The position numbers and the translations under genes were made by a program. Source: Cyprinodon diabolis (taxonomy: Eukaryota; Chordata; Actinopteri; Cyprinodontiformes; Cyprinodontidae). Taken from it: 64,000 bases of DNA. The notes below the pieces were generated by a model, which was not told the DNA's origin, ran no database searches, and saw only the letters and a program-made list of their open reading frames with translations. The stretch is from the NCBI GenBank assembly GCA_030533445.1, contig JARPUW010000034.1, forward strand, positions 1,116,001-1,180,000. Direction: 5' to 3'. Shown here one piece after another: positions 59,615 to 64,000 of the stretch (positions are counted from its first letter, which is position 1; the number at the start of each line of letters is the position of its first letter).

Positions 59615-62277
59615 CAATATAAAGTAGATTTGAGCAGATGTTTTTGGTTCCAAGCTTCAAATCAGAAGGTTGAGGCCAAAACGCTCTTTTCACAGTGAGA
59701 TAATGCCATTTTGGCCTCTGGAGTTGTAACAGACAAACCATTAATGATAAAGCCATAATCTTTTCTGTCAATCATCTAGAGCTGAAAACTAACAATATAA
59801 AGTAGATTTGAGCAGATGTTTTTGGTTCCAAGCTTCAAATCAGAAGGTTCAGGCCAAAACGCTCTTTTCACAGTGAGATAATGCCATTTTGGCCTCTGGA
59901 GTTGTAACAGACAAACCATTAATGATAGAGCCATGATCTTTTCTGGCAATCATCTAGAGCTGAAAACTAACAATATAAAGTAGATTTGAGCAGATGTTTT
60001 TGGTTCCAAGCTTCAAAACAGAAGTTGAGGCCAAAACGCGCATTTCACAGTGAGATAATGCCATTTTGGCCTCTGGAGTTGTAACAGACAAACCATTAAT
60101 GATACAGCCATGATCTTTTCTGGCAATCATCTAGAGCTGAAAACTAACAATATAAAGTAGATTTGAGCAGATGTTTATGGTTCCAAGCTTCAAAACAGAA
60201 GTTGAGGCCAAAACGCTCATTTCACAGTGAGATAATGCCATTTTGGCCTCTGGAGTTGTAACAGACAAACCATTAATGATACAGCCATGATCTTTTCTGG
60301 CAATCATCTAGAGCTGAAAACTAACAATATAAAGTAGATTTGAGCAGATGTTTTTGGTTCCAAGCTTCAAATCAGAAGGTTGAGGCCAAAACGCTCTTTT
60401 CACAGTGAGATAATGCCATTTTGGCCTCTGGAGTTGTAACAGACAAACCATTAATGATAGAGCCATAATCTTTTCTGTCAATCATCTAGAGCTGAAAACT
60501 AACAATATAAAGTAGATTTGAGCAGATGTTTTTGGTTCCAAGCTTCAAATCAGAAGGTTCAGGCCAAAACGCTCTTTTCACAGTGAGATAATGCCATTTT
60601 GGCCTCTGGAGTTGTAACAGACAAACCATTAATGATAGAGCCATGATCTTTTCTGGCAATAATCTAGAGCTGAAAACTAACAATATAAAGTAGATTTGAG
60701 CAGATGTTTTTGGTTCCAAGCTTCAAAACAGAAGTTGAGGCAAAAACGCGCATTTCACAGTGAGATAATGCCATTTTGGCCTCTGGAGTTGTAACAGACA
60801 AACCATTAATGATACAGCCATGATCTTTTCTGGCAATCATCTAGAGCTGAAAACTAACAATATAAAGTAGATTTGAGCAGATGTTTTTGGTTCCAAGCTT
60901 CAAAACAGAAGTTGAGGCCAAAACGCTCATTTCACAGTGAGATAATGCCATTTTGGCCTCTGGAGTTGTAACAGACAAACCATTAATGATACAGCCATGA
61001 TCTTTTCTGGCAATCATCTAGAGCTGAAAACTAACAATATAAAGTAGATTTGAGCAGATGTTTTTGGTTCCAAGCTTCAAAACAGAAGTTGAGGCCAAAA
61101 CGCTCATTTCACAGTGAGATAATGCCATTTTGGCCTCTGGAGTTGTAACAGACAAACCATTAATGATACAGCCATGATCTTTTCTGGCAATCATCTAGAG
61201 CTGAAAACTAACAATATAAAGTAGATTTGAGCAGATGTTTTTGGTTCCAAGCTTCAAATCAGAAGGTTGAGGCCAAAACGCTCTTTTCACAGTGAGATAA
61301 TGCCATTTTGGCCTCTGGAGTTGTAACAGACAAACCATTAATGATAAAGCCATAATCTTTTCTGTCAATCATCTAGAGCTGAAAACTAACAATATAAAGT
61401 AGATTTGAGCAGATGTTTTTGGTTCCAAGCTTCAAATCATAAGGTTCAGGCCAAAACGCTCTTTTCACAGTGAGATAATGCCATTTTGGCCTCTGGAGTT
61501 GTAACAGACAAACCATTAATGATAGAGCCATGATCTTTTCTGGCAATCACCTAGAGCTGAAAACTAACAATATAAAGTAGATTTGAGCAGATGTTTTTGG
61601 TTCCAAGCTTCAAAACAGAAGTTGAGGCCAAAACGCGCATTTCACAGTGAGATAATGCCATTTTGGCCTCTGGAGTTGTAACAGACAAACCATTAATGAT
61701 ACAGCCATGATCTTTTCTGGCAATCATCTAGAGCTGAAAACTAACAATATAAAGTAGATTTGAGCAGATGTTTATGGTTCCAAGCTTCAAAACAGAAGTT
61801 GAGGCCAAAACGCTCATTTCACAGTGAGATAATGCCATTTTGGCCTCTGGAGTTGTAACAGACAAACCATTAATGATACAGCCATGATCTTTTCTGGCAA
61901 TCATCTAGAGCTGAAAACTAACAATATAAAGTAGATTTGAGCAGATGTTTTTGGTTCCAAGCTTCAAATCAGAAGGTTGAGGCCAAAACGCTCTTTTCAC
62001 AGTGAGATAATGCCATTTTGGCCTCTGGAGTTGTAACAGACAAACCATTAATGATAAAGCCATAATCTTTTCTGTCAATCATCTAGAGCTGAAAACTAAC
62101 AATATAAAGTAGATTTGAGCAGATGTTTTTGGTTCCAAGCTTCAAATCAGAAGGTTCAGGCCAAAACGCTCTTTTCACAGTGAGATAATGCCATTTTGGC
62201 CTCTGGAGTGGTAACAGACAAACCATTAATGATAGAGCCATGATCTTTTCTGGCAATCATCTAGAGCTGAAAACTAA
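59615..62277 (+). repeat. 4-monomer higher-order repeat (710-bp period)
   Basis: The core order is class B with CTGTCAATC (GATAAAGCC or GATAGAGCC), GGTTCAGG/TAGAGCC B, class A with GCGCATTT, and class A with GCTCATTT, often GTTTATGG. Units start at 59615, 60325, 61212 and 61922. An extra class A copy (61035-61211) separates the second and third, and the fourth is incomplete. GCGCATTT here is its only return in the right domain. Variants include CAATAATC (60658), GAGGCAAAAACGCGC (60737), AATCATAAGG (61435), CAATCACC (61546) and GAGTGGTAAC (62207). Confidence 0.85.
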
Positions 62278-62632
62278 CAATATAAAGTAGATTTGAGCAG
62301 ATGTTTTTGGTTCCAAGCTTCAAAACAGAAGTTGAGGCCAAAACGCTCATTTCACAGTGAGATAATGCCATTTTGGCCTCTGGAGTTGTAACAGACAAAC
62401 CATTAATGATACAGCCATGATCTTTTCTGGCATTCATCTAGAGCTGAAAACTAACAATATAAAGTAGATTTTTAGCAGATGTTTATGGTTCCAAGCTTCA
62501 AAACAGAAGTTGAGGCCAAAACGCTCATTTCACAGTGAGATAATGCCATTTTGGCCTCTAGAGTTGTAACAGACAAACCATTAATGATACAGCCATGATC
62601 TTTTCTGGCAATCATCTAGAGCTGAAAACTAA
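62278..62632 (+). repeat. Two-monomer link with a one-base insertion
   Basis: Class A with GCATTCATC, then GTTTATGG A with CTCTAGAG. The second copy reads GATTTTTAGCAG near 62468 where GATTTGAGCAG is usual, adding one base. They correspond to 56604-56957, at an offset one monomer longer than that of the following duplication. Confidence 0.75.
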
Positions 62633-64000
62633 CAATATAAAGTAGATTTGAGCAGATGTTTTTGGTTCCAAGCTTCAAAACAGAAGTTGAGGCCAAAACG
62701 CTCATTTCACAGTGAGATAATGCCATTTTGGCCTCTGGAGTTGTAACAGACAAACCATTAATGATACAGCCATGATCTTTTCTGGCAATCATCTAGAGCT
62801 GAAAACTAACAATATAGAGTAGATTTGAGCAAATGTTTATGGTTCCAAGCTTCAAAACAGAAGTTGAGGCCAAAACGCTCTTTTCACAGTGAGATAATGC
62901 CATTTTGGCCTCTGGAGTTGTAACAGACAAACCATTAATGATACAGCCATGATCTTTTCTGGCAATCATCTAGAGCTGAAAACTAACAATATAAAGTAGA
63001 TTTGAGCAGATGTTTTTGGTTCCAAGCTTCAAAACAAAAGTTGAGGCCAAAACGCTCATTTCACAGTGAGATAATGCCATTTTGGCCTCTGGAGTTGTAA
63101 CAGACAAACCATTAATGATACAGCCATGATCTTTTCTGGCATTCATCTAGAGCTGAAAACTAACAATATAAAGTAGATTTGAGCAGATGTTTATGGTTCC
63201 AAGCTTCAAAACAGAAGTTGAGGCCAAAACGCTCATTTCACAGTGAGATAATGCCATTTTGGCCTCTAGAGTTGTAACAGACAAACCATTAATGATACAG
63301 CCATGATCTTTTCTGGCAATCATCTAGAGCTGAAAACTAACAATATAAAGTAGATTTGAGCAGATGTTTTTGGTTCCAAGCTTCAAAACAGAAGTTGAGG
63401 CCAAAACGCTCTTTTCACATTGAGATAATGCCATTTTGGCCTCTGGAGTTGTAACAGACAAACCATTAATGATACAGCCATGATCTTTTCTGGCAATCAT
63501 GTAGAGCTGAAAACTAACAATATAAAGTAGATTTGAGCAGATGTTTTTGGTTCCAAGCTTCAAAACAGAAGTTGAGGCCAAAACGCTCATTTCACAGTGA
63601 GATAATGCCATTTTGGCCTCTGGAGTTGTAACAGACAAACCATTAATGATACAGCCATGATCTTTTCTGGCATTCATCTAGAGCTGAAAACTAACAATAT
63701 AAAGTAGATTTGAGCAGATGTTTCTGGTTCCAAGCTTCAAAACAGAAGTTGAGGCCAAAACGCTCATTTCACAGTGAGATAATGCCATTTTGGCCTCTAG
63801 AGTTGTAACAGACAAACCATTAATGATACAGCCATGATCTTTTCTGGCAATCATCTAGAGCTGAAAACTAACAATATAAAGTAGATTTGAGCAGATGTTT
63901 CTGGTTCCAAGATTCAAAACAGAAGTTGAGGCCAAAACGCTCTTTTCACAGTGAGATAATGCCATTTTGGCCTCTGGAGTTGTAACAGACAAACCATTAA
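62633..64000 (+). repeat. 31-monomer-spaced duplication, right copy (runs off window)
   Basis: Repeats 57135-58502 at +5498 bp with all four rare markers. The window ends inside a monomer (63882-64000), with no sign of the array ending, so the duplication and the satellite both continue to the right. Confidence 0.9.

Larger units (their letters stand above)
1..64000 (+). repeat. Unbroken 177/178-bp satellite DNA array
   Basis: The whole window is head-to-tail copies of one monomer, about 360 of them, with no interruption and no inverted copy. I phase the monomer at CAATATAAAG, so copies start at 1, 178, 356, 533 and so on, and the last one (63882-64000) is cut by the window edge. Length is 177 or 178 bp apart from rare small indels. 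GC is about 38%, counted on the class A consensus. Neighbouring copies differ by only a few bases, and most differences are shared markers rather than private changes. By general knowledge of eukaryotic genomes this layout fits a centromeric or pericentromeric satellite, whose unit is close to one nucleosome plus linker. The centromeric role is inference. I cannot name the family or the species. Confidence 0.97.

Noticed and set aside
60486..60719. 77-codon minus-strand ORF
   Set aside because: It changes frame relative to the others because it passes through a class B monomer, and it is open through CAATAATC. It is satellite sequence only.
1..64000. CRISPR-like array (regular repeats)
   Set aside because: The repeat covers the entire unit with no unique spacers, and unit length and variation fit satellite DNA.
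1..64000. Embedded transposable element, viral insertion or RNA gene
   Set aside because: Monomer phase is continuous through the window except for single-base or 3-bp indels. No segment departs from the satellite consensus.

Overview
The window is one unbroken tandem satellite array from base 1 to base 64000. Every stretch I read belongs to a single monomer family of about 177-178 bp, always in the same orientation. About 360 copies fit in the window. I see no unique sequence, transposon, RNA gene, CRISPR array or believable protein gene. The monomer is about 38% GC and carries very few CpG sites. It has one HindIII site, one XbaI site and a 10-bp inverted repeat (GAGGCCAAAA / TTTTGGCCTC, 27-nt spacer). 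A long homogeneous array of near-nucleosome-length monomers with higher-order structure is typical of eukaryotic centromeric or pericentromeric satellite DNA. I do not recognise the family well enough to name a species, and no CENP-B box is visible.

Two monomer classes interleave. Class A is 177 bp and reads AAAACAGAAGTTG after the HindIII site. Class B is 178 bp and reads AAATCAGAAGGTTG there. Further single-base markers, inherited in blocks, let the array be divided into higher-order repeats (HORs). In the left domain (1-29125) A and B are nearly alternating, and it carries the linked markers AATGTC with CAGAAAAACC, the GCGCATTT variant, and a 7-T run. Its backbone is a 39-monomer HOR of 6925 bp (1244-8168). 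It recurs as a 40-monomer copy (8169-15270) and, after loss of 12 monomers, as a 27-monomer copy (20424-25217). Partial derivatives lie between them. An 8-monomer tandem duplication (24329-27172) leads into a mixed transition zone.

From about 29126 to the end the marker set changes. Class A dominates, AATGTC and CAGAAAAACC are not seen again, and new markers appear (CTGTCAATC, GCATTCATC, GGTTCAGG, AACACAAG, GCAAATG, CCATGGTC, ATAGAG). After an irregular stretch (29126-37456) the right domain is built from recurring blocks of 3, 4, 8, 11, 12 and 14 monomers. These include a 14-monomer tandem duplication (47031-51996), a 12-monomer one (52529-56603) and a 4-monomer HOR (59615-62277). A 31-monomer-spaced duplication runs off the right edge (57135-58502 repeated at 62633-64000).

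Nothing here works together as a gene system. The biological content is the satellite's evolutionary record of unequal exchange and block amplification, plus a possible structural or chromatin role of the array. All class and marker assignments were read by eye; identities were not computed.
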